Part shown: in pieces, positions 1 to 8,866 of the stretch | How positions within the stretch are numbered: the stretch's first letter is position 1 | Layout: every line of letters begins with the position of its first letter | Origin: an uncultured Eubacteriales bacterium | GTDB lineage: Bacteria; Bacillota; Clostridia; Oscillospirales; QAKW01 | Length of the DNA: 12,183 nucleotides | Assembly (NCBI GenBank): GCA_934378025.1 | Contig: CAKRPM010000013.1 | Span: 1 to 12,183, forward strand | Reading direction: 5' to 3' | Made by a program: the position numbers and the translations under genes | The notes under the pieces: generated by a model | Databases searched by the model: none | What the model was told of the DNA's origin: nothing | The model's input: only the letters and a program-made list of their open reading frames with translations

Positions 1-33
1 GCCTTTTCTGACAAGCTGATTAAAGGTTGGCAT
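1..33 (-). CDS. rpsL: Ribosomal protein S12, N-terminal 11 codons only (runs off the window)
   Basis: The reverse strand from position 33 reads ATG then ten codons giving MPTFNQLVRKG, the highly conserved N-terminus of bacterial ribosomal protein S12. S12 is a 30S subunit protein at the decoding centre. A strong Shine-Dalgarno, AGAAGGAGG at 48-40, sits 6 bases upstream of the ATG. The gene lies downstream of rpoC in the same direction, as in the usual rpoBC to str-operon order (rpsL-rpsG-fusA-tuf). The rest is outside the window, so the streptomycin-target residues cannot be read. The call rests on only 11 residues, but these are distinctive and the position after rpoC is expected. Confidence 0.93.
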   Translation of the reverse strand, partial: MPTFNQLVRKG

Positions 34-54
34 AGGGCACCTCCTTCTAAAAAA

Positions 55-82
55 ATTATATTGAAAGGCTTGCGCCTGACAA
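55..82 (-). promoter_or_regulatory. Candidate sigma-A promoter for rpsL
   Basis: On the minus strand TTGTCA (82-77) and a perfect TATAAT (60-55) are separated by 16 bases. The predicted start point, near 48, falls at the edge of the Shine-Dalgarno (48-40), so the transcript would have a leader of only about 15 nt. The rpsL (str) operon could therefore be transcribed separately from rpoBC as well as by read-through. This is a motif match only; the very short leader is the main reason for caution. Confidence 0.5.
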
Positions 83-86
83 TCGA

Positions 87-116
87 TTTTTTTCGCCGTG
101 CAAAATCGCGGCGAAA
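87..116 (-). other. Second hairpin in the rpoC-rpsL gap, abutting the first
   Basis: TTTCGCCG (91-98) pairs perfectly with CGGCGAAA (109-116) around a 10-base loop. In the minus-strand transcript the hairpin is followed by A residues (the T run 87-93 on the plus strand), so it is not an intrinsic terminator for rpoC transcripts. It begins exactly where the neighbouring 117-150 hairpin ends, so the two could stack coaxially. It could protect the rpoC 3' end, be a processing site, or be part of a leader for read-through rpsL mRNA. No function can be assigned from sequence. Confidence 0.45.
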
Positions 117-157
117 GCCGAAACAACCGCAGGAACACAGTTGTTTCGGCATTTTTT
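117..157. terminator. 11-bp perfect hairpin downstream of rpoC
   Basis: GCCGAAACAAC (117-127) pairs perfectly with GTTGTTTCGGC (140-150) around a 12-base loop. On the plus strand it is followed by ATTTTTT (151-157), a textbook intrinsic terminator, yet no plus-strand gene precedes it here. On the minus strand, the direction of rpoC, it is followed only by TTTCG, a weak U tract. It may therefore partly terminate rpoBC mRNA and block antisense transcription coming from the rpsL side. The hairpin itself is certain; its direction of action is not. Confidence 0.6.
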
Positions 158-201
158 AAACTTTGACACAACTAATAAAATATCACAAATTTCGCAGAAT
201 G

Positions 202-3200
202 TCAAGCGTTTTCTTGCGCTGCAAGCACAACGTCTTCCTCTGCCTGCGGCTGATCGTCCATCTCAAGCGCGGAAACCTCCGGCTCTACCCCGCGGTAAAT
301 CTGCATACCGGTACCGGCAGGGATCAAACGTCCGATAATAACGTTTTCCTTGAGACCCACCAGCGGATCGATTTTGCCGTGAATGGCAGCGTCGGTCAGC
401 ACACGTGTGGTTTCCTGGAAAGAAGCGGCGGACAGGAACGAATCGGTAGCCAGTGCCGCTTTGGTAATACCGAGCAGCGTAATTTCGTACGTTGCCGGCC
501 GCAGCCCGGTTTCGCCGTCCTCAATGCGTTTGGCAATTGCCTCATTGATTTCGTCCACCTCATAGCGATCGGCCAATGTGCCGACCAGCAAATCGGTCGA
601 ACCGTTATCCAAGATGCGAACCTTTTTGATCATCTGACGAACAATGACTTCAATATGCTTGTCGTTGATGTCAACACCCTGCATCCGATACACCTTCTGC
701 ACCTCTTTGATCAGGTAATCCTGCACGGCAATATCACCGTTCAGACGCAGAATATCGTGCGGATTGGGAACGCCGTCGGTGATAATTTGACCCTTGACCA
801 CCTGCGTGCCTTCCAGCTCTTGCTTATATTTAATACCGAAAGGAATCATAAACTGCTTTTCCTCACCCGTCTTTTCGTTGCGGATGGTGGCGCGTTTAAT
901 ATTTCCCTCGTCCTCGGTCGTCAACAAACCGTCGTCCTCGGCCAAAATTGCCGTCTTTTTCGGTTTGCGGCCCTCAAACAGTTCCTCAACTCTGGGAAGA
1001 CCCTGTGTGATATCTTCCGCCGTGGCGACACCGCCGGTATGGAACGTTCTCATGGTCAACTGCGTACCCGGCTCGCCGATGGACTGAGCGGCGATAATTC
1101 CGACCGCCTCACCGACATTGACCGGATTTCCGTTCGCCATGTTGGCGCCGTAGCATTTGGCGCAAACGCCGTGACGCAAACGGCAGGTCAGTGTGGAACG
1201 AATTTCGATTTCCGTCACACCGGAAGCAATGATTTTATCGGCGTCCGATTCATCCATCATCTTATCGCTCGAAACCAAAACCTCGCCGGTTTTCTCGTCT
1301 ACGAAATCACGTACCAAGTATCTGCCCAGCAGTCTGTCCTTCATCCCTTCGATGACGCCGCCGCCCTCGTTGATGTCGCAAACCATAATGCCCTGCGTAC
1401 TGCCACAGTCCAAATCACGGATAATAACATCCTGCGAAACGTCTACCAAACGACGGGTCAGGTAACCGGAGTCCGCGGTTCTCAACGCGGTATCCGCCAT
1501 ACCCTTCCGGGCGCCTCTGGAAGAAATGAAATACTCAATAACATTCAAGCCCTCACGGAAGTTGGCACGAATCGGAATTTCGATCGCTTTACCGGAGGTG
1601 TTGGCCATCAGGCCGCGCATGCCGGCCAGCTGTCTGATCTGGTTCATGGAACCACGCGCACCGGAGTTGGCCATCATATAAATCGGGTTGAACTCGCTGA
1701 GGTTGTTTTGCAGCGCTTCCGTTACCTTTTTAGTGGTTTCATTCCACGTATCGATTACGTTTTTATAACGGCCGTCATCCGTCAACAAACCGCGGCGATA
1801 TGCGGTGGTGATCTTTTTAATCTTCTGCTCCGCCTCGTCAATCAATTCTTTCTTTTGCGGCGGAACGGACATATCCGAGCAGGAAACCGTAATGGCGCCG
1901 CGCGTGGAATATTTATATCCCTGCGCTTTGATGGCGTCCAAAATTTCGGCGGTCTCGGTGCAGCCGTGCACGCGGATGCAGCGATCGATAATTTTATTCA
2001 GCCCGCCCTTGGTCACCAGGAAATCGATTTCCGGTGTAAAGAGGTTTTCAGGCTTGCTTCTGTCAATAAAGCCCAAATCCTGCGGAATGGGATGATTGAA
2101 GATCAATTTACCGATGGTCGTTTCGATAATACCGGTATGAACGATGCCATCGATTTCTTTGCTCATTCTGACCTTAATCGGCGCATGCAGGCCGATCGCG
2201 CCGATATCGTAGGCAAGCTTTGCCTCATCCACGTCGCGGAATGCCTTGCCGCTGCCCGGTTCGTCATCCTTGATAATGGTCAGATAGTAGGAACCCAGAA
2301 CCATATCCTGCGTCGGTACGGTAACCGGACGACCGTCCTGCGGTTTTAACAGGTTATTGGCCGACAACATCAAGAATCTTGCTTCCGCCTGCGCTTCGGC
2401 GCTGAGCGGTACGTGTACCGCCATCTGGTCGCCGTCGAAGTCCGCATTAAATGCGGTACAGGCCAACGGATGCAATTTCAATGCTCTGCCCTCTACCAAT
2501 ACCGGCTCAAAGGCTTGGATACCCAGTCTGTGCAGCGTCGGGGCACGGTTCAGCATAACCGGATGCTCTTTGATGACCGCGTCAAGTGCGTCCCAAATTT
2601 CCGGACGCAGCTTTTCGACCATCTTCTTGGCCGATTTGATGTTGGTGGCCAAACCGTCTGCCACCAGTTTTTTCATAACAAACGGCTTAAACAACTCGAT
2701 GGCCATTTCTTTCGGCAAACCGCACTGATAAATTTTCAGTTCCGGTCCGACAACGATAACCGAACGGCCCGAATAGTCCACACGTTTTCCCAGCAGGTTT
2801 TGACGGAAACGTCCCTGTTTACCTTTCAACATATCGGACAGAGATTTCAGCGGACGGTTATTCTGCCCCGTTACCGGACGGCCGCGACGGCCGTTATCAA
2901 TCAACGCGTCCACTGCCTGCTGTAAAATGCGCTTTTCATTGCGAACAATCACGTCCGGCGCGCCCAACTCCAACAAACGTTTTAACCGATTGTTACGGTT
3001 GATTACACGACGGTATAAGTCGTTCAAATCCGAGGTGGCGAAACGGCCGCCGTCCAACTGAACCATCGGACGAATATCCGGCGGAATGACCGGAATGACA
3101 TCCAAAATCATCCATTCGGGGCGATTGCCCGACTGACGGAAAGCCTCCACCACTTCGATGCGCTTTACAAGACGCAGCCGTTTTTGACCGGTGGCGCCTT

Positions 3201-3783
3201 CAAATTCATCGCGCAGTTCTGCCGCCAGCTTATCCAAATCGATTTCGGCCAGCAATTCTTTAATGGCTTCACCGCCCATACCGGCACGGAAATCGTCTTC
3301 ATAACGCTCTCTGAGCTCCTCGTATTCCCGATCGGAAATAATCTGCTTTTTGATCAGCGGGGTATCGCCCGGATCAATAACGATATAGGAGTCAAAATAC
3401 AACACCTTTTCCAGATCCTTGGGCGACATATCCAGCATTAAGCCCATGCGGGCGGGGATCCCTTTAAAATACCAAATGTGGGATACCGGGGTTGCCAGTT
3501 CGATATGCCCCATTCTCTCACGGCGCACCTTGGCCTTGGTGACCTCAACGCCGCATTTATCGCAAATTTTTCCCTTATAACGAATTCTCTTATATTTACC
3601 GCAATGGCATTCCCAGTCTTTTGTCGGTCCGAAAATGCGTTCACAAAACAAGCCGTCTTTTTCCGGTTTCAGCGTTCTGTAATTGATTGTTTCCGGCTTT
3701 TTGACCTCGCCGTAGGACCATTCTCTGATCTTATCGGGAGAGGCAAGGCCGATTTTAATTGCTTCAAAAGCATTAAATTCCAT
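202..3783 (-). CDS. rpoC: DNA-directed RNA polymerase subunit beta'
   Basis: A 1193-residue protein, the usual length for a Firmicute beta' subunit, forming the catalytic half of RNA polymerase with RpoB. The N-terminal zinc site is C59, C61, C74 and C77. The catalytic motif NADFDGDQ is at 446-453, with D448, D450 and D452 binding the active-site magnesium. The bridge-helix region lies near 755-785. The second zinc site is C793, C867, C874 and C877, and the trigger-loop region ([16 protein letters not shown]) is near 903-918. The ATG at 3783-3781 is preceded by GAAAGGAG about 12 bases upstream. The gene starts 23 bases after rpoB stops, so the two are cotranscribed. The C-terminus is a short Glu/Gln-rich tail. 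No long insertion in the conserved regions was noticed, and the reading frame is intact. Confidence 0.98.
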   Translation of the reverse strand: MEFNAFEAIKIGLASPDKIREWSYGEVKKPETINYRTLKPEKDGLFCERIFGPTKDWECHCGKYKRIRYKGKICDKCGVEVTKAKVRRERMGHIELATPVSHIWYFKGIPARMGLMLDMSPKDLEKVLYFDSYIVIDPGDTPLIKKQIISDREYEELRERYEDDFRAGMGGEAIKELLAEIDLDKLAAELRDEFEGATGQKRLRLVKRIEVVEAFRQSGNRPEWMILDVIPVIPPDIRPMVQLDGGRFATSDLNDLYRRVINRNNRLKRLLELGAPDVIVRNEKRILQQAVDALIDNGRRGRPVTGQNNRPLKSLSDMLKGKQGRFRQNLLGKRVDYSGRSVIVVGPELKIYQCGLPKEMAIELFKPFVMKKLVADGLATNIKSAKKMVEKLRPEIWDALDAVIKEHPVMLNRAPTLHRLGIQAFEPVLVEGRALKLHPLACTAFNADFDGDQMAVHVPLSAEAQAEARFLMLSANNLLKPQDGRPVTVPTQDMVLGSYYLTIIKDDEPGSGKAFRDVDEAKLAYDIGAIGLHAPIKVRMSKEIDGIVHTGIIETTIGKLIFNHPIPQDLGFIDRSKPENLFTPEIDFLVTKGGLNKIIDRCIRVHGCTETAEILDAIKAQGYKYSTRGAITVSCSDMSVPPQKKELIDEAEQKIKKITTAYRRGLLTDDGRYKNVIDTWNETTKKVTEALQNNLSEFNPIYMMANSGARGSMNQIRQLAGMRGLMANTSGKAIEIPIRANFREGLNVIEYFISSRGARKGMADTALRTADSGYLTRRLVDVSQDVIIRDLDCGSTQGIMVCDINEGGGVIEGMKDRLLGRYLVRDFVDEKTGEVLVSSDKMMDESDADKIIASGVTEIEIRSTLTCRLRHGVCAKCYGANMANGNPVNVGEAVGIIAAQSIGEPGTQLTMRTFHTGGVATAEDITQGLPRVEELFEGRKPKKTAILAEDDGLLTTEDEGNIKRATIRNEKTGEEKQFMIPFGIKYKQELEGTQVVKGQIITDGVPNPHDILRLNGDIAVQDYLIKEVQKVYRMQGVDINDKHIEVIVRQMIKKVRILDNGSTDLLVGTLADRYEVDEINEAIAKRIEDGETGLRPATYEITLLGITKAALATDSFLSAASFQETTRVLTDAAIHGKIDPLVGLKENVIIGRLIPAGTGMQIYRGVEPEVSALEMDDQPQAEEDVVLAAQENA

Positions 3784-3806
3784 ATTTATTTCCGGCTCCT
3801 TTCAAA

Positions 3807-6800
3807 TTAGTCGTCAAAATCCGCGTCGGTATCTGCCACATCCGAGCCGTCCAGCTCGTCATCATCATCGGGATTTTCAACATTGAAACTGCTCTCAATT
3901 TCGGAATCGACGGCAACATCGCTGCCCATTACCTTTTTATATTGATCGTTGTAGATCTCATCATCGTCGTCCTCAAAGGTTTCTTTCAGATCGATCTCTT
4001 CCATATCCTTGGACAACACCTTGAAATCAAGGCCGAGTGCCTGCAACTCTTTGACCAATACTTTAAAGGATTCCGGAATACCGGGCTTGGGTACATTTTG
4101 ACCCTTAACAATTGCCTCATACGTTTTGACACGGCCGACCACATCGTCCGATTTAACGGTCAGAATCTCCTGCAAGGTGTACGCCGCGCCGTAGGCTTCC
4201 AGCGCCCAAACCTCCATTTCACCGAATCTCTGACCGCCGAACTGCGCTTTACCGCCGAGCGGCTGCTGCGTTACCAGCGAGTACGGACCGGTGGAACGGG
4301 CATGAATTTTATCATCAACCAAGTGATGCAGCTTGAGATAGTACATAATGCCGATGGTAACCGGATTGTCGAACGCCTGACCGGTTCTGCCGTCATACAG
4401 CACACTCTTGCCGTCCTCACGCAGTCCTGCTTTACGCAGGCAGGCACGAATGTCCTCTTCTTCCGCGCCGTCAAATACCGGGGTCATGATCTTCCAGCCC
4501 AACGCTCTGGCAGCGTAGCCCAGATGAACCTCCAAAACCTGACCGATGTTCATACGCGACGGAACGCCCAAAGGATTCAGAACGATATCCAACGGTGTAC
4601 CGTCCGGCAAGAACGGCATATCCTCTTGCGGCAACACACGGGAAATAACACCCTTGTTACCGTGACGACCCGCCATCTTATCGCCGACCTGAATTTTTCT
4701 CTTCTGCGCAATATAAACGCGCACAACCTTATTGACGCCCGGGGAAAGCTCGTCGGAATTTTCCTGGGTAAATACCTTAACGTCTACGATAATACCGTAT
4801 TCACCGTGCGGCACTTTCAAAGAGGTATCTCTGACCTCTCTGGCCTTTTCGCCGAAAATGGCGCGCAGCAGCTTTTCTTCCGCCGTCAGTTCGGTTTCGC
4901 CCTTCGGAGTAACGCGGCCGACCAAAATGTCGCCGCTGTGCACCTCGGCACCGATGCGGATGATGCCGCGCTCGTCCAAATCCTTCAGCGCGTCATCGCC
5001 GACATTGGGGATATCACGCGTGATTTCTTCGGGTCCGAGTTTGGTGCTTCTGGCTTCAATTTCGTATTCCTCAATATGAATAGAGGTATAAACGTCTTCT
5101 TTTACAAGATTTTCGTTCAACAGAACGGCGTCCTCGTAGTTATAACCTTCCCAGGTCATAAAGCCGATCAGGGCGTTTTTACCCAAGGCAATTTCCCCGT
5201 TACAGGTGGACGGACCGTCTGCGATAATTTGGCTGGCCTTAACCTTTTCGCCCACTTCGACGATCGGGCGTTGGTTAATGCACGTGCCTTGGTTGGAGCG
5301 CAGGAATTTCACAAGTTCGTAGGTTTCCTTTTCGCCCTTGCCGTAATTGAGAATAATTTTATCGGCGCTGACATATTCCACCACGCCGTCACGCTTGGCC
5401 AGCACGCAAACGCCGCTGTCATGCGCGGTTTTATACTCCATACCGGTGCCGACAATCGGCGCCTGAGTTTTCAACAGCGGAACCGCCTGACGCTGCATGT
5501 TAGCACCCATCAAGGCACGGTTCGCGTCATCGTTCTCCAAAAACGGAATCATCGCCGTAGCAACCGATACCATCATTTTCGGCGATACGTCCATATAATC
5601 AATTTTATCGCGTTCGATTTCGATGATTTCCTCACGGCGGCGCGCGGTAACGTGCTCGGCTTTAAAGCGGCCGTCCTCATCCAGCGCCTCGTTGGCCTGC
5701 GCGATAATATAATTATCCTCGGTATCCGCCGTCATGTATTCAATCTGATCGGTCACCTTTCCGGTTTCCTTATCGATTTTCAGATACGGTGCCTCAATAA
5801 AGCCGTAATCATTGATCCGTGCAAAAGAAGCAAGGTAGGAAATCAAACCGATGTTCGGACCTTCCGGCGTCTCAATCGGGCACATTCTGCCGTAATGTGT
5901 ATAGTGAACGTCGCGGACCTCAAATCCGGCGCGGTCACGGGACAAACCACCGGGACCCAACGCAGAAAGTCTTCTCTTATGCGTCAATTCCGCCAACGGG
6001 TTGGTCTGATCCATGAACTGCGACAGCGGCGAAGAACCGAAAAATTCCTTAATGGCCGCCACCACCGGACGAACGTTAATCAGCGCCTGCGGCGTAACTA
6101 CATCCAGATCCTGCAGGGACATTCTCTCTTTAATCGTACGCTCCATACGGGCAAAGCCGATTCTGAATTGATTTTGCAGCAATTCGCCCACGCAGCGGAT
6201 CCGACGATTGCCCAAATGGTCGATATCGTCATTGGTTCCGATGCCGTAGGAAAGACAAATCAGATAGTTAATCGACGCATAAATATCGTCATAAATAATG
6301 GTTTTGGGCACCAAATCGAACAGACGCTCTTTGGCCATCGCCTTGATTTCGTCGTCATTTTTCGCCGCGTCCAAAATCTCTTTCAAAACGCAAAAACGCA
6401 CTTTTTCGGTCACACCGATCTCAGCCGGATCGAAAGAAACGCATTTGCTCATGTCCACCATACCGTTGGAGAACACGCTTACCTTTTCTTCCCCGACCAT
6501 TACATCAATGCGGGTAATGCAGGCATCCTCAATGGCCTGCGCCGTTTGTTTATTCAGTTTTTCGCCTGCCGCGGCAATTACTTCACCGGTCAGCGGGGCA
6601 ACGGCGTTTTCTGCCAAAACGCAGCCCAGCAAACGCGCACCGAGCGCCAGCTTCTTATTATATTTATAACGGCCGACTTTGGAAAGATCATACCGTTTTT
6701 CATCAAAGAACAAATTGTTCAAATGCGTCACGGCACTGTCCACCGTCGGGGGCTCGCCCGGACGCAGCTTTTTATACACCTCAATCAAGCCCTCGTCGCG

Positions 6801-7481
6801 ATCGTGCGCCAGGTCTTTTTCCAAGGTTTTAATGATCAAATCGCTGCCGCCGAACATCTCCAGGATTTCCTCATCCTTGGCAAAGCCGATGGCCCGCAAA
6901 AACGTCGTAACGGGAAGCTTGCGGTTTTTGTCAATACGAATATAAAATACGCCCGCAGAATCAGTCTCATACTCCAGCCATGCACCGCGGTTGGGGATAA
7001 TGGTCGTCTTAAAGATGGGATTACCCGCCTTATCCATTTCCGTCGTATAATAAATTCCCGGAGAGCGCACCAGCTGGGAAACCACCACGCGCTCCGCACC
7101 GTTAATGATAAAGGTGCCCGCGTCCGTCATGATCGGGAAATCGCCCATAAAGATTTCCTGTTCTTTCAACTCGCCCGTTTCATTGTTGGTCAAACGCACC
7201 TTCGCCTTGATCGGCGCCGCATACGTAGCGTCCCGCACTTTACATTCCGTTACGGAATATTTCGGGCTCTCGTCCATGGTGTAGTCCAGAAAGTCCAGCA
7301 CCAAATTGCCGGAATAATCCGTAATGGACGACATGTCCCGAAATACCTCTTTCAATCCCTCATCCAAAAACCACTGGTACGATTTTTTCTGGATTTCGAT
7401 GAGGTTGGGCATTTCCAGTGCCTCACGGATTTTTTGAAAGCTCATTCTGGTAGTCTTCCCCAAGACTTGCTCTTTCACCAT
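3807..7481 (-). CDS. rpoB: DNA-directed RNA polymerase subunit beta
   Basis: RpoB of 1224 residues, the other half of the polymerase catalytic cleft and the rifampicin target. I start it at [18 protein letters not shown], the typical clostridial N-terminus, because ATG 7481-7479 has GGAGTG about 9 bases upstream. An in-frame ATG at 7544 would add 21 unconserved residues and has no clear RBS. The rifampicin region begins [13 protein letters not shown] at residue 480 (genome 6044 downward). D491, H501 and S506, equivalent to E. coli D516, H526 and S531, are wild type, so sensitivity is predicted. P485 stands where E. coli has Q510. The usual conserved C-terminal segments (for example [24 protein letters not shown]) are intact. 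The last 58 residues are a very acidic tail (18 Asp, 7 Glu). Upstream is a divergent AroC-like gene, not rplJ-rplL. Confidence 0.98.
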   Translation of the reverse strand: MVKEQVLGKTTRMSFQKIREALEMPNLIEIQKKSYQWFLDEGLKEVFRDMSSITDYSGNLVLDFLDYTMDESPKYSVTECKVRDATYAAPIKAKVRLTNNETGELKEQEIFMGDFPIMTDAGTFIINGAERVVVSQLVRSPGIYYTTEMDKAGNPIFKTTIIPNRGAWLEYETDSAGVFYIRIDKNRKLPVTTFLRAIGFAKDEEILEMFGGSDLIIKTLEKDLAHDRDEGLIEVYKKLRPGEPPTVDSAVTHLNNLFFDEKRYDLSKVGRYKYNKKLALGARLLGCVLAENAVAPLTGEVIAAAGEKLNKQTAQAIEDACITRIDVMVGEEKVSVFSNGMVDMSKCVSFDPAEIGVTEKVRFCVLKEILDAAKNDDEIKAMAKERLFDLVPKTIIYDDIYASINYLICLSYGIGTNDDIDHLGNRRIRCVGELLQNQFRIGFARMERTIKERMSLQDLDVVTPQALINVRPVVAAIKEFFGSSPLSQFMDQTNPLAELTHKRRLSALGPGGLSRDRAGFEVRDVHYTHYGRMCPIETPEGPNIGLISYLASFARINDYGFIEAPYLKIDKETGKVTDQIEYMTADTEDNYIIAQANEALDEDGRFKAEHVTARRREEIIEIERDKIDYMDVSPKMMVSVATAMIPFLENDDANRALMGANMQRQAVPLLKTQAPIVGTGMEYKTAHDSGVCVLAKRDGVVEYVSADKIILNYGKGEKETYELVKFLRSNQGTCINQRPIVEVGEKVKASQIIADGPSTCNGEIALGKNALIGFMTWEGYNYEDAVLLNENLVKEDVYTSIHIEEYEIEARSTKLGPEEITRDIPNVGDDALKDLDERGIIRIGAEVHSGDILVGRVTPKGETELTAEEKLLRAIFGEKAREVRDTSLKVPHGEYGIIVDVKVFTQENSDELSPGVNKVVRVYIAQKRKIQVGDKMAGRHGNKGVISRVLPQEDMPFLPDGTPLDIVLNPLGVPSRMNIGQVLEVHLGYAARALGWKIMTPVFDGAEEEDIRACLRKAGLREDGKSVLYDGRTGQAFDNPVTIGIMYYLKLHHLVDDKIHARSTGPYSLVTQQPLGGKAQFGGQRFGEMEVWALEAYGAAYTLQEILTVKSDDVVGRVKTYEAIVKGQNVPKPGIPESFKVLVKELQALGLDFKVLSKDMEEIDLKETFEDDDDEIYNDQYKKVMGSDVAVDSEIESSFNVENPDDDDELDGSDVADTDADFDD

Positions 7482-7629
7482 AAAAACGCTCACTCCATTT
7501 CTTTTTTTACAACGCTTTGGGGACGGCAGATCCTCAAAGCTCATTTTTTATCGCCGTTTTCAACGGATTTTCCGCCTTTTTTGCTCGCTGAAGCCTATAG
7601 CAAAGGCATTATAATCCATTATGATACAG
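7482..7629 (-). promoter_or_regulatory. rpoB 5' leader, about 148 nt, with an in-frame upstream ATG and a hairpin
   Basis: From the predicted start near 7629 to the rpoB ATG there is an untranslated leader of about 148 nt. It contains an ATG at 7544-7542 in frame with rpoB and without an intervening stop. It also contains a hairpin in which GCTTTG pairs with CAAAGC (7540-7535 with 7519-7514), extended by GG/CC after one mismatch. A smaller CCGTT-GAA-AACGG hairpin lies just upstream. No U tract follows the main hairpin, so it is not an obvious attenuator. The leader may modulate rpoB expression, but I recognise no known leader family. Confidence 0.4.
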
Positions 7630-7635
7630 TATAAT

Positions 7636-7664
7636 ATTCTACCACACGTATTTTTACAAGTCAA
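7636..7664 (-). promoter_or_regulatory. Sigma-A promoter of rpoBC
   Basis: On the minus strand TTGACT (7664-7659), a 17-base spacer and TAGAAT (7641-7636) form a near-consensus promoter. A TG one base before the -10 (TGGTAGAAT) adds an extended -10 element. Directly upstream, 7665-7690 is almost all A/T and resembles an UP element, as expected for a strongly expressed gene. It holds a short inverted repeat, CTATT (7666-7670) and AATAG (7680-7684). The predicted start is near 7629. Confidence 0.8.
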
Positions 7665-7708
7665 GCTATTTTTTTATTTAATAGAAAAGATTTTCCGCCG
7701 CAGATGAA

Positions 7709-7737
7709 TTGACAAGTTTGCCTTTTCGGTATAGAAT
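7709..7737 (+). promoter_or_regulatory. Sigma-A promoter of the AroC-like gene
   Basis: A perfect TTGACA (7709-7714), a 17-base spacer and TAGAAT (7732-7737) lie just upstream of the AroC-like gene, predicting a start near 7744 and a leader of about 20 nt. The GGGGAGGG at 7751-7758 is its Shine-Dalgarno. This promoter points away from the rpoBC promoter, with 44 bases between the two -35 boxes, so factors binding there could affect both. Confidence 0.8.
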
Positions 7738-7762
7738 TTAAAAAAAGCTTGGGGAGGGCAAT

Positions 7763-8797
7763 ATGTCACAATACGGAAACAAACTGAAACTGACGCTGTT
7801 CGGCGAGGACGAGAGCCACAAAACGGGGTTGGTGCTGGACGGTGTACCCGCCGGTACAAAAATTCAAAAGGACAAGATGACGGCGGCGCTCTGCCGTTAC
7901 GGCGAGGCGCCGTTTTTTGAAATTGTGAGCGGTGTGTTTGAGGAGCATGCCACCGGCGCGCCGCTGTGCCTGCTTTTTTCATCCGAGACGTCGGGAAAAA
8001 CCGCCGATCCGATTGCTCGCCCGGGGCTGCCCGGCGATTTGCTTTTTACCAAAACGCACGGCTTTTCGGATACGCGCGGCGACGGCATTTTTACCGATCG
8101 ACTGCATGCGCCGATCATTGCCGCCGGTTGTATTGCCCGCGCGGTACTGCGTGAAAAAAACATTCAACTTTTCAGTCATATCCGCGCGCTTGCGGGGGTG
8201 GAAGATGACGCCCTGTCCGCGCACCCGCTGACCGACGAAACCATGGAAAAGCTGACGCACGGAAAGCTGCCGGTGCTGGATAAACGAAAAGAAATGCTGA
8301 TGACGCTGGCGCTGGAAAAAGCCAAGCATATCGGCGATACGGTGGGCGGTCAAATCGAATGTGCGGTAACGGGACTGCCGATCGGCCTGGGCAATCCGCC
8401 TTTTGACGGATTGGAAAGCAAGATTTCCGCTCTGTTATTTTCATTTGCGGATGTACGCGGCGTTTCATTCGGCGACGGATTTGAAGCAGCCGGTCACACC
8501 GGCAGCCAAAACAATGACGAAATTTTTATGGACACCCTGAAGGGCTGCCCCGCCGCCAAAAGCAATCATGCCGGCGGCATTGTGGGCGGACTGAGCAACG
8601 GTATGCCGTTGCTGTTCACCGTGGCGCTGCGCCCCTCCCCCAAAATTCAAATCGAACAATCCACCGTCAATTTCAAGCTTCGGCACAATACGGTGTTGCC
8701 GCCCTACGACGGGCAGGCGCCGGGCGTACCCGAATACCCCATTTTAATAGAAAGCGCCGCCGCTATTGCCATTGTTGACGCTTTGCTGGAAAATTAA
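7763..8797 (+). CDS. Divergent chorismate synthase (AroC)-like protein lacking the usual active-site motifs
   Basis: A 344-residue protein, somewhat shorter than typical chorismate synthase (about 360-390), which converts EPSP to chorismate using reduced FMN. Homology is clear: LVLDGVPAG at 23-31, SGVFEEHATGAPL at 56-68, PIGLGNPPFDGLESKIS at 206-222, GDGF at 237, GSQNNDEI at 247-254 and SNHAGGIVGGLSNGMP at 267-282. The catalytic motifs are altered. GESHG reads GEDES (14-18), RPGHAD reads RPGLPGD (86-92), RGGGxxSxR reads RGDGIFTDR (105-113), and the C-terminal RHDPC region reads YDGQAP (315-320). The Arg-rich stretch before SGVFE is about ten residues shorter, with most arginines gone. The ORF is uninterrupted, with strong promoter and RBS, so it is not an obvious pseudogene. 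It may be a paralog with another activity or a non-catalytic role; ordinary AroC activity looks unlikely. Family comparisons are from memory, not a computed alignment. Confidence 0.85.
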   Translation: MSQYGNKLKLTLFGEDESHKTGLVLDGVPAGTKIQKDKMTAALCRYGEAPFFEIVSGVFEEHATGAPLCLLFSSETSGKTADPIARPGLPGDLLFTKTHGFSDTRGDGIFTDRLHAPIIAAGCIARAVLREKNIQLFSHIRALAGVEDDALSAHPLTDETMEKLTHGKLPVLDKRKEMLMTLALEKAKHIGDTVGGQIECAVTGLPIGLGNPPFDGLESKISALLFSFADVRGVSFGDGFEAAGHTGSQNNDEIFMDTLKGCPAAKSNHAGGIVGGLSNGMPLLFTVALRPSPKIQIEQSTVNFKLRHNTVLPPYDGQAPGVPEYPILIESAAAIAIVDALLEN

Positions 8798-8813
8798 ACC
8801 GGCCGCCGCGGCA

Positions 8814-8842
8814 TTGACAAAGCCAAAATAATACGTTATACT
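8814..8842 (+). promoter_or_regulatory. Sigma-A promoter of the PerR-like gene
   Basis: TTGACA (8814-8819), a 17-base spacer and TATACT (8837-8842) lie in the 69-base gap after the AroC-like gene. No terminator precedes it, so read-through from the upstream gene is also possible. The spacer and -10 contain a loose inverted repeat, TAATA (8829-8833) and TATTA (8842-8846). It could be an autoregulatory Fur-family operator but does not match a PerR box well. Confidence 0.75.
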
Positions 8843-8866
8843 ATTAACAGAAATGAGGGAACGTCA

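Noticed and set aside
163..2349. A 728-codon open frame on the plus strand opposite rpoC
   Set aside because: Same codon-register shadow, starting near the rpoC 3' end with no RBS or family similarity.
7608..7613. A second TATAAT on the minus strand in the rpoB leader
   Set aside because: The -35 position holds TATTAT and there is no extended -10, so it is much weaker than the promoter at 7636-7664.
3942..7634. A 1230-codon open frame on the plus strand opposite rpoB
   Set aside because: It is in exact antisense register with rpoB codons and has no recognisable domain; codon bias (no TTA/CTA/TCA in rpoB) explains it fully.
7674..7982. A 102-codon minus-strand frame covering the divergent promoter region
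   Set aside because: It overlaps the AroC-like start and both promoters, has no clear RBS, and looks like random translation.
7763..8797. Calling this gene plain aroC (functional chorismate synthase)
   Set aside because: The overall similarity is real, but loss of the expected catalytic and cofactor motifs makes an unqualified functional name misleading.
8798..8813. GC-rich CCGGCCGCCGCGGC after the AroC-like stop as a terminator
   Set aside because: It has no clean stem-loop and no T run in either direction.
8829..8846. Possible PerR/Fur box overlapping the perR promoter (TAATA...TATTA)
   Set aside because: Arms of only 5 bp with an 8-base spacing do not fit the 7-1-7 box; kept only as a remark in the promoter entry.
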